64,000 nucleotides of DNA from Kordiimonas lipolytica (GCF_001550065.1 NZ_LRUB01000002.1:460882-524881), one strand, 5' to 3'. Positions 38,327 through 48,373 are shown, counted from the first letter of the stretch. Translations and numbers: made by a program. Notes: generated by a model from the letters alone, not told the origin.

Positions 38327-39670
38327 TTATCCTGCCCCCGCGACGGTCATTCCTTCAACCCGAAGGGTCGGCGCGTTGATGCCGTAACGGAATGACAAGT
38401 CTGATGCTGGCACAAGATGCCTGAACATTTCCTTAAGGTTCCCGGCAATGGTGAATTCGCTGACAGGCTCCGCGAGCTCGCCATTCCTGATGCGGAAGCC
38501 CGCGGCTCCCCGGCTGTAGTCTCCGGTCACGCCGTTCACGCCCATGCCGATCAGTTCGGTCACATAGACGCCATCCTTGATGTCTGCGATCAGGTCCGAC
38601 GGGCTCACCTCACCGGGCGCCATATAAAGGTTGCTGTGCGAAATGCCGGGTGCCGAAGACGTGCCGCGGCTCGCGTGCCCCGTGACCTCAAGCCCTAGCT
38701 GGCGTGCGGTGGCGGAATTCAGCATCCATGTCTGCAGGATGCCGTCTTCCACGATGGCACATTCGCCGACACTTACACCTTCGCCATCAAACATGCGCGA
38801 CGAAAGCCCGCGTACCTTCAGGGGATCATCGATTATGGTGATGCCAGTGGCGAAAATCTGTTCGCCCATCTTGTCCTGCAGGAAGCTGCTTTTGCGCGCG
38901 ATGGCACTGCCGTTCACGGCGCCGGAAAGGTGGTTGACGAAGGATTTGGAGATGCGCGGGTCGAAGACAAGCGGCATGCGGCCGCTGGCCATCTTCTGCG
39001 CGCCCAGGCGTTTCACTGCACGCTGGCCGGCTTCTGTGCCTACCCAAGCGGCGCTCTGAAGGTCGCTGAAATGCCGTGCGCTTGTGAATTCATAATCGCG
39101 CTCCATGCCCGTGCCTTCCCCTGCGACGGCGGAGGAGGAAATGGAAAAGCTTGACCCCTGATAGTGGCCGGAAAAGCCATGGCTGGTGACAAGCGAAATG
39201 GCCCAACTGCTTGTGCCCGCGCTTGCGCCTGAACTGTTGGTGACACCTTCGACCGCACGGGTCGCGTCTTCCGCTTCGCGGGCCAGGTCTGTCAGCTGTT
39301 CGGCGGAAACGTCTGTGGCGTCATAGAGATCCAGCTCCGCCAGGGGGCCGGTGTGCAGCCTGTCCTCGGGTGCCAGGCCGCAATATTCGTCGTCCGGCAC
39401 GGCTTTGGCCATGGTCACCGTGCGTTCCACCAGTGCCTTCAGGCTGGCCGGGCGCCGGTCACTTGTGGACACCATTGCCTGCTTCTTGCCAATCATGACC
39501 CGAAGGCCGATGTCTTCGCCTTCCGACCCGTCCACATCCTCCAGTTTGCCCTCGCGCCAGGACACGCTTTTCGACCGGGCATCGACCGCGACGGCATCGG
39601 CGGCATCGGCACCCGATTTCATCGCGCTTGAGACAAGGTCCTGAAGCAGGTTGAGGGTTGTATCGGTCAT
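38327..39670 (-). CDS. pmbA: TldD/PmbA-family metalloprotease subunit PmbA (TldE)
   Basis: PmbA (TldE) partners with TldD in a cytosolic metalloprotease that trims peptides and antitoxins. The 447-residue product matches PmbA in length and conserved blocks: ARSKSVSWREGKLEDV, EGEDIGLRVMIGKKQAMVSTSD and GVNGVTGDYSRGAAGFRI. It lacks TldD's HExxxH motif, as PmbA proteins do. TldD is not in the window. The CysQ-like gene follows on the same strand. Confidence 0.95.
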   Translation of the reverse strand: MTDTTLNLLQDLVSSAMKSGADAADAVAVDARSKSVSWREGKLEDVDGSEGEDIGLRVMIGKKQAMVSTSDRRPASLKALVERTVTMAKAVPDDEYCGLAPEDRLHTGPLAELDLYDATDVSAEQLTDLAREAEDATRAVEGVTNSSGASAGTSSWAISLVTSHGFSGHYQGSSFSISSSAVAGEGTGMERDYEFTSARHFSDLQSAAWVGTEAGQRAVKRLGAQKMASGRMPLVFDPRISKSFVNHLSGAVNGSAIARKSSFLQDKMGEQIFATGITIIDDPLKVRGLSSRMFDGEGVSVGECAIVEDGILQTWMLNSATARQLGLEVTGHASRGTSSAPGISHSNLYMAPGEVSPSDLIADIKDGVYVTELIGMGVNGVTGDYSRGAAGFRIRNGELAEPVSEFTIAGNLKEMFRHLVPASDLSFRYGINAPTLRVEGMTVAGAG

Positions 39671-39778
39671 GAAAAATCCTTGGGAAATAAGATCAAAAAC
39701 ATGGCCGACACTAAGCCATAGAACGCGCTGGCGTTCAATGTTGTTTTGGGCTGTTTTAGGTTGATGCGGGCGAAAAGC

Positions 39779-40666
39779 CTACACTAGGTGCTCTGCGAAA
39801 AACGCCAGCGTGCGTGCCCAGGCAAGCTCGGCGGCCTCTGCGTCATAACGGGGCGTGGTATCATTATGGAAACCATGGTTCGCGCCTTCATACATATGCA
39901 TAGTGTAGGCCTTATTGTTTGCCTTAAGCGCCGCTTCATAATCCGGCCAGCCCGCGTTCACGCGTTTGTCCAGTTCGCCAAGGTGAATAAGGAGCGGGGC
40001 GTTAATGTTTGGCACGGCCTCGGCGCTCACGCCGCCGCCATAAAAGGGCACGGCCGCCTTCAAGCTGGGCACTTCCGCGGCAAGCCGGTTTGACACACTG
40101 CCGCCGAAGCAGAAGCCCACACAGCCGACATTGCCGGTGGTGTTGGGGTGTTTCTCAAGGAAGCTGACCGCGGCCTTGAAATCCTCGACCATCTCGTCGC
40201 GGTCGCGCTGGCGCTGCATCATGCGGCCATCGTCGTCATTACCCGGATAGCCGCCAAGCGGATAGAGCGCGTCAGGCGCCAAGGCCACATATCCCGCAAC
40301 CGCCAGCCGCCGCGCCACATCGCGGATATAAGGGTTCAGGCCGCGGTTTTCATGGATCACCACCACGCCGGGACGGGGGTTGGTGTCGCAGGCGTCAATG
40401 GGGCGCACCAGATAGCCCATCATGGTGCCCGCCCCGTTCGGGGACGGGTAGAGAATGTCTTCGCCCACAATGCGCATGTCGTCTGGCTTCACCTGTTCGG
40501 CCAGCGCATAATTCGGGAGCAGGCTGTTCGCGAGAGCCGTGACCGTGAGGCCGCCGACGGCGAAGCGGCCCAGCCGGTTCATGAAGGTGCGGCGGTCGAT
40601 AAAGCCGTGGGCATATTTGTCATAAAGATCCAGCACTCCCTGCTGTGGTGTTATCTGGTCGCTCAT
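39779..40666 (-). CDS. Dienelactone-hydrolase-family protein with Tat-like signal
   Basis: This 295-residue alpha/beta hydrolase has the dienelactone-hydrolase triad: Cys in GFCFGGS, Asp in GELDKRV and His in GANHGFH. The start at 40666 follows GGGAGGA; the frame opens 25 codons earlier. The first 60 residues are an extension carrying [16 protein letters not shown] and a hydrophobic stretch ending in ALAEQ, a twin-arginine-type signal. The enzyme is thus likely exported folded, as in other proteobacterial members of this group. It is divergent from trhP and stands alone. Confidence 0.88.
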   Translation of the reverse strand: MSDQITPQQGVLDLYDKYAHGFIDRRTFMNRLGRFAVGGLTVTALANSLLPNYALAEQVKPDDMRIVGEDILYPSPNGAGTMMGYLVRPIDACDTNPRPGVVVIHENRGLNPYIRDVARRLAVAGYVALAPDALYPLGGYPGNDDDGRMMQRQRDRDEMVEDFKAAVSFLEKHPNTTGNVGCVGFCFGGSVSNRLAAEVPSLKAAVPFYGGGVSAEAVPNINAPLLIHLGELDKRVNAGWPDYEAALKANNKAYTMHMYEGANHGFHNDTTPRYDAEAAELAWARTLAFFAEHLV

Positions 40667-40842
40667 TGTTCTGTCCTCCCATCCCTGTCTCGAGGGGTAG
40701 CATATCATACAATCCCTGATATGCGGTACGGTGTCGCGCATGGGTCTGGATCAGCCAAAAAGCTGGAAAATCTGCGGAAAATGGCGTATGACGCGCCCCA
40801 ACCGGCTCCTTGGGGTGCCAGAAAGCTAACGTGCGAGCGATG

Positions 40843-42561
40843 AAGAAGAGTGACCAAATGAAACTGAAAACAGCTACAGGACGCCGGTCTGAACTGTTGA
40901 TGCCTGCGGGCAACCTGGAAAAGCTGAAGGCTGCTGTTCTCTATGGCGCTGATGCGGTTTATCTGGGCACGCCGGATATGAGCCTGCGCACCAAATCCGC
41001 TTTCTCGCTCGAAGACGTGGTTGAAGGTGTGAAGTTCGCGCACGAACACGGCAAACGGGTTTACCTCACGCTCAACCTCTTCTCCCATAACAAGGACATC
41101 ACCAAGCTGCCGCAATATCTGGAGACGGTACGCAAAGTGGCGCCTGACGGCCTGATCGTGGCAGACCCCGGCGTGTTCATGTTTGTAAAGGAACAGGCGC
41201 CTGAGCTTGAACTGCATATCTCAACGCAGGCGAATGTGTGTTCCTGGCAGTCGGTCAAATTCTGGGAAGACCTGGGCGCGGGGCTTGTGGTTCTGGGGCG
41301 TGAAGTGTCGTTCGAGGAACTGAAGGAAATTCGTGAAAAATGCCCCGGCATCAAGCTTGAAGCCTTTGTTCACGGCAGCATGTGCATGACTTATTCGGGG
41401 CGTTGCATGCTCTCTAACTTCATGGCGGAACGCGGCGCCAACCAGGGTGCATGCGCCAATTCCTGCCGCTGGAAATACAAGGTGCATATGCGCCTGAAGG
41501 ACGGCACAGTAAAGGAACTGCCGCTCACTGAAGAAAACCTGGAGCTGTTTGAATTCCTCATTGAGGAGGAGTACCGACCGGGGGACCTGCTGCCGATTGA
41601 GGAAGACCAGCGCGGCACCTATATTCTGAACAGTAAAGACCTGTGCATCATGCCGAAGCTGAATGACCTGCTTTCCATCGGCGTCGACAGCCTGAAGGTC
41701 GAAGGGCGCGGCAAAAGCCCCTACTATGTGGCCATGGTGGCGCGGGCTTACCGCATGGCGATTGATGCCTGGTACGAAGACCCTGAAGGCTGGTCCGCTG
41801 ACCCATTCATGAAAGAGCTGACCACCGTGCCATCGCGCGGCTACACGCTGGCGTTCCACGACGGGCGGCTCACGAACTATGCGCATGGGTTCGAAGATAC
41901 CTACACGCTTGCGGACCATGAATATGCGGGTCTTGTGGAAGACGTGACCGACGATGCCTTTATCGTACGGGTCAAGAACAAGCTGGTTGCGGGTGATGTG
42001 GTGGAGTTTGTGCCGCCAAGTGCGCGAGAGCCCATGCTCCTTAGGGTCTATGAGTATGAAAATGCCGAAAACGGCAAGATCACCACAGAGGTGCACGCGG
42101 GCAACACGCCGCTTATCCGCCTGCCGTTTAATCTGTTCGATCAGGAGACAGTGGAAAGCTTGCAGGCGGATTTCCCACCCATGACGATCCTTCGGAAAGA
42201 AAAGGCGTTGACGGACGATCAGTGGGCGCGCTTGAAGCTGGACGCCGAGGCGAGAGCGCTTGAGCAGGGCCGGGGCAATGCAGCGGTGTATGAGCAAAAG
42301 CGTGGGGCGCTGCAGGATGCGCTGGATGAGCGCCGGTCGGAACTGCGCCTCCGCACACCGCGGCGCGGTACTGAAGGCTGTTGCGGCAAGGGCTGTAATG
42401 GCTGTCTGGTGTTCTGGCACGACGACAAATACGCCAAGGCTCGCGAGATTCTGGCGAAGAAAAAGCAGGGTGAGATGCTGGCCCGCAAGCTGACGGACGA
42501 AGATATCGCCGCGCTTGAGGCGGAGCAGGCCGCAGATGAAGCCCAATTGGCTGCAGGCTGA
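40843..42561 (+). CDS. trhP: U32-family tRNA hydroxylation protein (TrhP-like)
   Basis: TrhP helps form 5-hydroxyuridine at tRNA position 34, with an iron-sulfur cluster and prephenate-derived chemistry in E. coli. The U32 core is clear: LLMPAGNLEKLKAAVLYGAD near residue 20, and the Cys cluster at 181, 188, 204 and 208 in HGSMCMTYSGRC and GACANSCRW. At about 572 residues it is longer than E. coli TrhP (about 450). An extra C-terminal part contains Cys513, 514, 518 and 521 (CCGKGCNGC). The start could instead be the ATG at 40858. It is divergent from the dienelactone hydrolase. Confidence 0.85.
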   Translation, partial: KKSDQMKLKTATGRRSELLMPAGNLEKLKAAVLYGADAVYLGTPDMSLRTKSAFSLEDVVEGVKFAHEHGKRVYLTLNLFSHNKDITKLPQYLETVRKVAPDGLIVADPGVFMFVKEQAPELELHISTQANVCSWQSVKFWEDLGAGLVVLGREVSFEELKEIREKCPGIKLEAFVHGSMCMTYSGRCMLSNFMAERGANQGACANSCRWKYKVHMRLKDGTVKELPLTEENLELFEFLIEEEYRPGDLLPIEEDQRGTYILNSKDLCIMPKLNDLLSIGVDSLKVEGRGKSPYYVAMVARAYRMAIDAWYEDPEGWSADPFMKELTTVPSRGYTLAFHDGRLTNYAHGFEDTYTLADHEYAGLVEDVTDDAFIVRVKNKLVAGDVVEFVPPSAREPMLLRVYEYENAENGKITTEVHAGNTPLIRLPFNLFDQETVESLQADFPPMTILRKEKALTDDQWARLKLDAEARALEQGRGNAAVYEQKRGALQDALDERRSELRLRTPRRGTEGCCGKGCNGCLVFWHDDKYAKAREILAKKKQGEMLARKLTDEDIAALEAEQAADEAQLAAG

Positions 42562-42600
42562 CCCAAGGACGGGCAGAGTTAGGAGAGCCCGCTGGGGGCG

Positions 42601-44814
42601 TTATTCGCGCCTGTCCAGTTGCGGGTTGTTAACCACATATTTGGGGCTGCCGACCTGGAAAAGGATAGGCTCATCATACCCCATGGCCTCCAGCTCTGCT
42701 TGAATCCCGCGTGCCATGTCGCGCATGTTGGCGCCTTCATAGCATTGGGCCAGCATCGCCTTGGTCGGGGGCGATAAGCTTGCGGGGCTGTTTTCGGCAC
42801 GGGAGGCAAAAGCAAGCCAGGTTTCCTGAGCCTTTTCAGGGCCGCCTAAATCCTGCTGTAGCCACCCCGAAAGGAAGGACACTTTCGCTTCCAGTTCAAG
42901 GGACTGCGGCATCCGGTGGAAATGATCAGCTTCCGCGTTCAGGCTTTCACGCACTTTCGCCAACAGGTTATTGGCTTTTTCAGGCCTTCTTTCTGCCAAT
43001 GCCAGCTGCGCTTCAAGATAGTGCCCTTTATAAGAGGCCAGTCGCCGCTTGCTTCTTGAATTGTCCCGGTTCAGTGCTTCCGCCAGTTGCTTTTGTCCAA
43101 CAGCCAGGGGGGCGACCGCCTTGTAATGTTGCCCAGTCTGAATATAGAAAGCCGCCAAATTGATATAGGCTTCACCGGAGTCAGCAAGCCACATGGTGTT
43201 TGCAGGATCTGTGGTTGTGAGCAGGTCAAAGCCTGATGCACCCGCTTCCATCAGATGCTGGCTCTCCACGGTCTTGCCCTGCTGCAGCAGCAGTTTTGCG
43301 ATATATTGTTTGGTCATCAGGCCGCGCCTCTTGAACCGGAGGTTTTTCGGTTCGCGCTCTATGAGCATGTCGAATATGGCCTGCCGTTCTCTGAAGGCCT
43401 TCAGGGCAGCATCATACGCGCCCCGAAGCATGTGAATTTTGCCGAGATAATGATAGCTGCTGGCAAGGTCAACATAGGCGCGGTTGCTGTGGGGCGCTGC
43501 CTCGGCCAGTTCTTTTCTTGTGGCCAGGCTTTGTTCTGCTAATGGGAGTGCTTCTTCAATGTTGCCAAGCGGGCCAGCCAACAGGTCGGCCAAAACGCCC
43601 TGGGAATCGGCCACTTGTTCGCGGGCGTTGGCGCGCCTCTCGGCCTCCGTGTCAGGGCCGTTCGGATGAGCCGGTATGATGTCCTGCTGTGAATGAAGCC
43701 TAAGTCTCTCACGGTAGTCTGCTTCCGCGAGCTGGTAATCTCCCGTTCGGGCAGCTAGATAGCCGCGAAAGAACAGGATGATACCCATGCGAAATTTCAA
43801 TAATTCCTCATCAGGCCTTTGTGCGATCAATTCACTGACAATGTCGAAAGCCTGGTCAAACTGTTCCTTGGCTTTGTCGCTGTGCCCCTGGCGGTCATAG
43901 GTCTGTCCCAGCCGCAGCATGGCACCAGTCAATCTGATAGCTTGCCCGGGAGAGAGCGTGTCAAAGTCCTGTTCGGTATAATAGTTTTTGACCTTGGTGA
44001 CGATTTGTTCGGCAGATTTCAGGTGCCCAACTTTCAGCAGATCATAGTAGGCGGTTTCCAGCATGAAGAAAGCCATGCTTTCGGCGTCAGAACGCCGCAT
44101 TTTCGATATTTCGCTCATTTCCTCGGCAATGGTCTGGAGCTGTTCTGCTTCCTGCCGCGCCATGCTCGCTTCATAGGTCAGGGCGCCCATCACTGACATG
44201 CCAATGAAAGCCGCTGCTGTGACTGCGATCATGTTTCTTTGTCTGTGCTGTTCTTCCCGGCGCACAAGGTCATTGAGGCCCACGCCGATCATGCCTGCCA
44301 CAATCTTTTGCAGTCCCAGTTTCTTGCCGTCACCTTCAGCGCGCAGGTCGGCGGCAAGCCCTTCTGCTGACAGTCCCGCTTTTTTACCGTCTTCTGTGAA
44401 GCTGTGCAGCAAGGCTTCCGGGAAGCATTCTTGTTCGGGATTGTCCGCGAAAGGCATGCCGTCCACGATCATGCACAGGACCTGTCCATCGCCGTGAGTT
44501 TTCTTGAACTCAATGATCTCGCGATTAACGAGCTTTGACTTTGCGGCCCTTGGAGAACACAGCACGATCAGGAACTCGGATGCCTTGAGCGCTTCAGACA
44601 GCCGGTCTGTCAGGCGGTGTGCAGCGGGTAGTTCATCCCGGTCACGAAAGATGGGGGCCAGGCGTACTGGCACTTCGCCCAAGTCTGTTTTTTGGCCAAC
44701 GAGGGACTTCGGAACCTTATAGGATTCGAGCGATTTCAACAGCCATTCGGCCCAGACCTTGTCGGCGTGACTGTAGCTGATAAAAGCCTTGTACCGAAAT
44801 TGTGATACAGACAT
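42601..44814 (-). CDS. TIR-domain protein with transmembrane helix and TPR repeats
   Basis: This 737-residue protein begins with a TIR domain (about residues 7-140): YKAFISYSHADKVWAEWL, the FRDRDELPA loop and CSPRAAKSKLVNREI. Glu99 in that last motif aligns with the catalytic Glu of NADase TIRs. A basic segment precedes one membrane helix (about 195-214), then a long TPR-like helical region (about 250-700). The start follows GGGGGTG. Known TIR proteins act in NAD+ cleavage, phage defence or signalling. Here the membrane-anchored sensor or effector role is inference. The gene stands alone, behind a perfect palindrome. Confidence 0.85.
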   Translation of the reverse strand: MSVSQFRYKAFISYSHADKVWAEWLLKSLESYKVPKSLVGQKTDLGEVPVRLAPIFRDRDELPAAHRLTDRLSEALKASEFLIVLCSPRAAKSKLVNREIIEFKKTHGDGQVLCMIVDGMPFADNPEQECFPEALLHSFTEDGKKAGLSAEGLAADLRAEGDGKKLGLQKIVAGMIGVGLNDLVRREEQHRQRNMIAVTAAAFIGMSVMGALTYEASMARQEAEQLQTIAEEMSEISKMRRSDAESMAFFMLETAYYDLLKVGHLKSAEQIVTKVKNYYTEQDFDTLSPGQAIRLTGAMLRLGQTYDRQGHSDKAKEQFDQAFDIVSELIAQRPDEELLKFRMGIILFFRGYLAARTGDYQLAEADYRERLRLHSQQDIIPAHPNGPDTEAERRANAREQVADSQGVLADLLAGPLGNIEEALPLAEQSLATRKELAEAAPHSNRAYVDLASSYHYLGKIHMLRGAYDAALKAFRERQAIFDMLIEREPKNLRFKRRGLMTKQYIAKLLLQQGKTVESQHLMEAGASGFDLLTTTDPANTMWLADSGEAYINLAAFYIQTGQHYKAVAPLAVGQKQLAEALNRDNSRSKRRLASYKGHYLEAQLALAERRPEKANNLLAKVRESLNAEADHFHRMPQSLELEAKVSFLSGWLQQDLGGPEKAQETWLAFASRAENSPASLSPPTKAMLAQCYEGANMRDMARGIQAELEAMGYDEPILFQVGSPKYVVNNPQLDRRE

Positions 44815-45143
44815 TGCACCCCCATGCATGTGCGTTTTTAAGCGCTTATCGGTCGACCGATAAAAACAACCTTTGCGGCCTTTTAAGGGCCTGCTGCACT
44901 TATTGATGACAGATTAGGGCGTGTGGCTCAATTCAGGATTGCGCGAAGAATGGCAGTTTTTTGCGCCATAGAGCTTATATTGTTCGTTTACCTAAAAGTT
45001 TACCTTGTTTTCTGCGGTTTTCCTTAAGGCTGACGGATAAGATGAATCAAGATAATCTATTGGTGTGTCAAAAACGGTAAAAGGCTTTTGAACTGGTGGT
45101 GCTGGGAAGGGGCGTGCGAATCTGCTGAATTGAGGGGCAAAGG
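44815..45143. other. Intergenic region before TIR gene
   Basis: About 330 bases separate the TIR start from the UbiD stop. It holds the 18-bp palindrome described separately, a weak dyad GGCCTTTTAAGGGCC near 44877-44891 and AT-rich DNA. I see no credible gene or RNA in it. Confidence 0.6.
44846..44863. promoter_or_regulatory. Perfect 18-bp palindrome upstream of TIR gene
   Basis: TTATCGGTCGACCGATAA is a perfect dyad centred 40 bases upstream of the TIR start codon. Its position suits a repressor operator or promoter-overlapping site. No regulator gene adjoins it. Confidence 0.65.
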
Positions 45144-46655
45144 CTACTTCTTCCAGATTTTCGGGTTTTCGCCTGGGATGCCAAGGCTGTTCCAGATGGC
45201 GTCGACCTTGTCGACCACCTTATCTTCCATGTAAATCTCGGTGCCCCATTCGCGGTGGGTTTCATTGCCCACCTTGTTGGTGGCGTCCATGCCCAGCTTG
45301 CCGCCAAGGCCGCTTTCAGGGCTGGCGAAATCAAGATAGTCGATCGGTGTGTTCTCCACCGTCACGATATCGCGCACCGGGTCCATCCGGGTTGAAATCG
45401 CCCACATCACGTCTTTCCAGTCGCGCGCGTCGATATCATCATCCACCACAATCACGAACTTGGTGTAGACGAACTGGCGTAGGAAGGACCAGACCCCCTG
45501 CATCACGCGCTTGGCGTGGCCGGCATAGGCCTTCTTGATGCTGACGACCGCGATCCTGTAGCTGCAGCCCTCCGGCGGCAGCCAGAAATCTGTTATCTCC
45601 GGGAACTGCTGCTGCAGAAGCGGGATGAACACTTCATTCAGCGCCTCGCCCAGAATCGCAGGCTCATCCGGCGGCCGACCTGTGTAAGTGCTCAGGTAAA
45701 TCGGGTCTTTCCGCATGGTGATGGCGGTGATGGTGAAGACCGGGAATTTCTCAACGCTGTTATAGTAGCCCGTGTGGTCGCCATACGGGCCCTCATCGCG
45801 GTAGTCATCCAGGCTTACAAAGCCCTCAAGCACGATCTCCGCCGTCGCAGGCACTTGCAGCGGCACGGTCTTGCAGTCCACCAGCGGCACCTTCTTGCCC
45901 CTCAGAAGCCCTGCGAACTGATATTCCGAAAGCGTGTCCGGCACCGGCGTGACAGCCGCCAATATGGTGCCTGGGTCCGCGCCGATGACAACAGCGGCAG
46001 GCACGGGCTCGCGCTTTTCATCTTTCCAGCGCTGATACTGCTGGGCACCGCCCCGGTGCTTCAGCCAGCGCATCAGGGTCTGGTTCTTGCCCAGCTTCTG
46101 CATCCGGTAGATGCCAAGGTTATAATTGTCTTGGGCTTTGTCAGACGGGCCTTTGGTCACCACCAGCGGCCAAGTGATCAGCGGTGCGGGCTCGCCCGGC
46201 CAGCAGGTCTGGATCGGCAGCTTGTCGAGGTCGATATCGTCGCCGGTCAGCACCACTTCCTGCACGGGCGCTTTCTTGACGCGCTTCGGCTTCATCGAAA
46301 GCACCTGCTTCGCCAGCGGCAGCAGGTCAATGGCGTCCTTGATACCGCGCGGCGGTTCCGGCTGCCTGAGGAAGGCCAGCGTTTCACCCACTTCGCGGAG
46401 CTCATCCGGCTCGCGGTTCATGCCCCAGGCCACGCGCTCAACGGTGCCGAAAAGGTTCACCAGCACCGGCATGTCGGATTTTTCACCGCGTTCGTTCAGC
46501 ACATTTTCAAACAGCAGCGCCGGCCCGCCAGCGTGGAGCACGCGGGTTTGGATTTCCGTCATCTCCAGTTCGGTGGAAACGGGTTCCTTCACGCGTACCA
46601 GACGGCCTTCGGCTTCCAGCCTGTCGATAAAATCTCTGAGTGAATCATAAGCCAT
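45144..46655 (-). CDS. ubiD: UbiD-family 4-hydroxy-3-polyprenylbenzoate decarboxylase
   Basis: UbiD decarboxylates 4-hydroxy-3-polyprenylbenzoate in ubiquinone synthesis using prenylated FMN. The 503-residue length and blocks ([60 protein letters not shown]) match the family. Conserved Glu and Arg residues for prFMN sit in the central GDHTGYYN region. The UbiX prenyltransferase is not nearby. It is probably monocistronic, 58 bases from the sterol-desaturase gene on the same strand. Confidence 0.95.
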   Translation of the reverse strand: MAYDSLRDFIDRLEAEGRLVRVKEPVSTELEMTEIQTRVLHAGGPALLFENVLNERGEKSDMPVLVNLFGTVERVAWGMNREPDELREVGETLAFLRQPEPPRGIKDAIDLLPLAKQVLSMKPKRVKKAPVQEVVLTGDDIDLDKLPIQTCWPGEPAPLITWPLVVTKGPSDKAQDNYNLGIYRMQKLGKNQTLMRWLKHRGGAQQYQRWKDEKREPVPAAVVIGADPGTILAAVTPVPDTLSEYQFAGLLRGKKVPLVDCKTVPLQVPATAEIVLEGFVSLDDYRDEGPYGDHTGYYNSVEKFPVFTITAITMRKDPIYLSTYTGRPPDEPAILGEALNEVFIPLLQQQFPEITDFWLPPEGCSYRIAVVSIKKAYAGHAKRVMQGVWSFLRQFVYTKFVIVVDDDIDARDWKDVMWAISTRMDPVRDIVTVENTPIDYLDFASPESGLGGKLGMDATNKVGNETHREWGTEIYMEDKVVDKVDAIWNSLGIPGENPKIWKK

Positions 46656-46713
46656 AGAAGGGCTTATAATAGAGCTCGCAAAAAAGCGCTATGGCGAAAT
46701 TGTCGCGCGCCTT

Positions 46714-47556
46714 CTATTCCGCGGGCGTTGGCGCTGTGGGCGCTGTTTCCTCAAACGGCGTGGTCTCATCCCGCACCAGGGGCCACAGAAGCTGGGCACC
46801 GGCGCTCATCGGCGTAAGGTTTTCAACGCCATATTCCCTGGGGTAGCTGCGGGTGATTTTGGCGGTGCCGAACAACACGTCCCAGAAGAACAGCAGGTTG
46901 CCGAAATTGCCCTTGTAGTTGGTCGCCGGGTCGGCGGAGTATTTGCCGTGGTGGGAAAAGTGGGTCGATGGCGTGCTGATGGTGCGTTCCACCACCCACA
47001 TCAGGGGCGACAGCCATTTGATGGCATAGAGCTTCTTGTCCCAGCAGACATTCGAATGGGCACCATAGATCACCAGCAGCTTGAAGATGATATAGACGGC
47101 ATAGATATGGCCAAGGCCAAGGTAGATCAGCGCGCCCGCGAACCACAGCGACGGCATGAAGGCGTAATAGAGGATATTGTTCCGGTACACGATACGGATG
47201 CTCATATATTCCGCGTTATGGTGCGACCGGTGCAGGCCATATAGCCACGGGAAGGTGTGCGAGGCACGGTGCCACCAATATTGCATCAAATCGTCAAACA
47301 CCAGAAACAGGGCGACGCCTGCGTATATGGGCGCGTCTGCCAGCGCGCCGGCGGCGTCTGGCGCGATCCAGCCGCTCACATATGTGGAGGCCATCAGCAC
47401 AGCTGGCTGTGTGGCGGCCAAGAGGAATATGCTGCCAATGATTTCCACCCACTTGTCTTCGGGCTTTTCATTGGCGTGAGAAAAGAACGTGGAGCGTAAC
47501 GCTTCAGCCGCTGCGAAAGCGAAAAAAATTGCAAAAAGAATAAGCCCGTATGGCAT
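46714..47556 (-). CDS. Sterol desaturase/fatty acid hydroxylase-family membrane enzyme
   Basis: This 280-residue integral-membrane di-iron oxygenase has the His clusters HRASH, HRSHH and HFSHH, plus a further His earlier in the cytosolic loops, and about four transmembrane helices. The family hydroxylates or desaturates lipids. In bacteria it includes carotenoid and ornithine-lipid modifying enzymes. The substrate cannot be read here. It is divergent from the Crp/Fnr regulator, with 97 bases and a near-perfect palindrome between them, so it may be a target of that regulator. Confidence 0.9.
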   Translation of the reverse strand: MPYGLILFAIFFAFAAAEALRSTFFSHANEKPEDKWVEIIGSIFLLAATQPAVLMASTYVSGWIAPDAAGALADAPIYAGVALFLVFDDLMQYWWHRASHTFPWLYGLHRSHHNAEYMSIRIVYRNNILYYAFMPSLWFAGALIYLGLGHIYAVYIIFKLLVIYGAHSNVCWDKKLYAIKWLSPLMWVVERTISTPSTHFSHHGKYSADPATNYKGNFGNLLFFWDVLFGTAKITRSYPREYGVENLTPMSAGAQLLWPLVRDETTPFEETAPTAPTPAE

Positions 47557-47626
47557 GTGTCACGTCCCTTCCAATGCGGCCAGTGGCCTTCCCCTGATGT
47601 GCACAATAACCTTTATTCTTGGCCAG

Positions 47627-47648
47627 GAATGTTAACTAGTTTACATTC
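47627..47648. promoter_or_regulatory. 22-bp near-palindrome in desaturase/Crp-Fnr spacer
   Basis: The halves GAATGTTAACT and AGTTTACATTC form a dyad with one mismatched pair. It ends 5 bases before the regulator's ATG and could be an autoregulatory Crp/Fnr-type site that also controls the divergent desaturase. Confidence 0.6.
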
Positions 47649-47653
47649 TGTGC

Positions 47654-48373
47654 ATGAGCTTCATTTTCAATTTCGGCATTCCCGGCCTGATGGAGGTGCT
47701 GCCGCCTGAGATGCGGGCGCGCTTCGATGCCATTGGCGCCGTAAAGCGCTATCACCACAAGCAGCATATCCAGAGCAGGGGGGACCGGACAGCCGGCTTT
47801 TCGGTGATAAAGTCGGGATCGGTTGTTTTCGGCAAAAGCGACAGGGAAGGGCGTTTTATCACGACAGCCGTTCTGGAAGCCGGGCAGTGCTATGGTGAAT
47901 TCACCGTGTTTGGCGGCTTGCCGCGCACCCATGACGGCTACGCCGAAGGCGAGACGGTCATCAGCCATTTGTCCAAGGCCCAGTTCGACCAGCTTCTTTT
48001 GGATGAACCAACGCTTGCAGCACCCATCATCTCGCTTCTGACGGTCCGGCTGCATCACATGCTGGAATGGGTCGATGACCTGAGGCGCTATCCGCTCAAA
48101 TACCGGCTGGGGAAGGCGCTCTTGTCGATGGTGAAGGGCTCGGGGGATGCTTTTATCGCCGCAACTCAAAGCGCCCTTGCGGACCTGATGGGCGTTAGCC
48201 GTGTGGCTGTCGCGCAGGTGCTGGCGGACTATAAAGCCTTGGGTTTTGTCGCCACCGAATATGGCGGCGTGCGAGTGCTGGACAGGGGCGGCCTCAGGGC
48301 TTGGCTGCAAGGGTTTGAAACCATAGACCCGGTTGTGCCGACAACGCCCCTCTTTACAGACGCAGCGCTTTAG
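47654..48373 (+). CDS. Crp/Fnr-family transcription regulator
   Basis: This 239-residue regulator has an N-terminal cyclic-nucleotide-binding-like beta barrel (FSVIKSGSVVFGKS, then GQCYGEFTVFGGLPR) and a C-terminal winged helix-turn-helix (QSALADLMGVSRVAVAQVLADYKALG). It has no Fnr-type Cys cluster at its N-terminus, so it is not an obvious oxygen sensor. The effector is unknown. The start lacks a clear ribosome site and may lie further in, for example at the ATG at 47690. The stop overlaps the decayed hutI tail on the other strand. Confidence 0.88.
   Translation: MSFIFNFGIPGLMEVLPPEMRARFDAIGAVKRYHHKQHIQSRGDRTAGFSVIKSGSVVFGKSDREGRFITTAVLEAGQCYGEFTVFGGLPRTHDGYAEGETVISHLSKAQFDQLLLDEPTLAAPIISLLTVRLHHMLEWVDDLRRYPLKYRLGKALLSMVKGSGDAFIAATQSALADLMGVSRVAVAQVLADYKALGFVATEYGGVRVLDRGGLRAWLQGFETIDPVVPTTPLFTDAAL

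Noticed and set aside
41221..42546. 441-codon minus-strand open frame
   Set aside because: Antisense shadow of the TrhP gene, with no ribosome site or family match.
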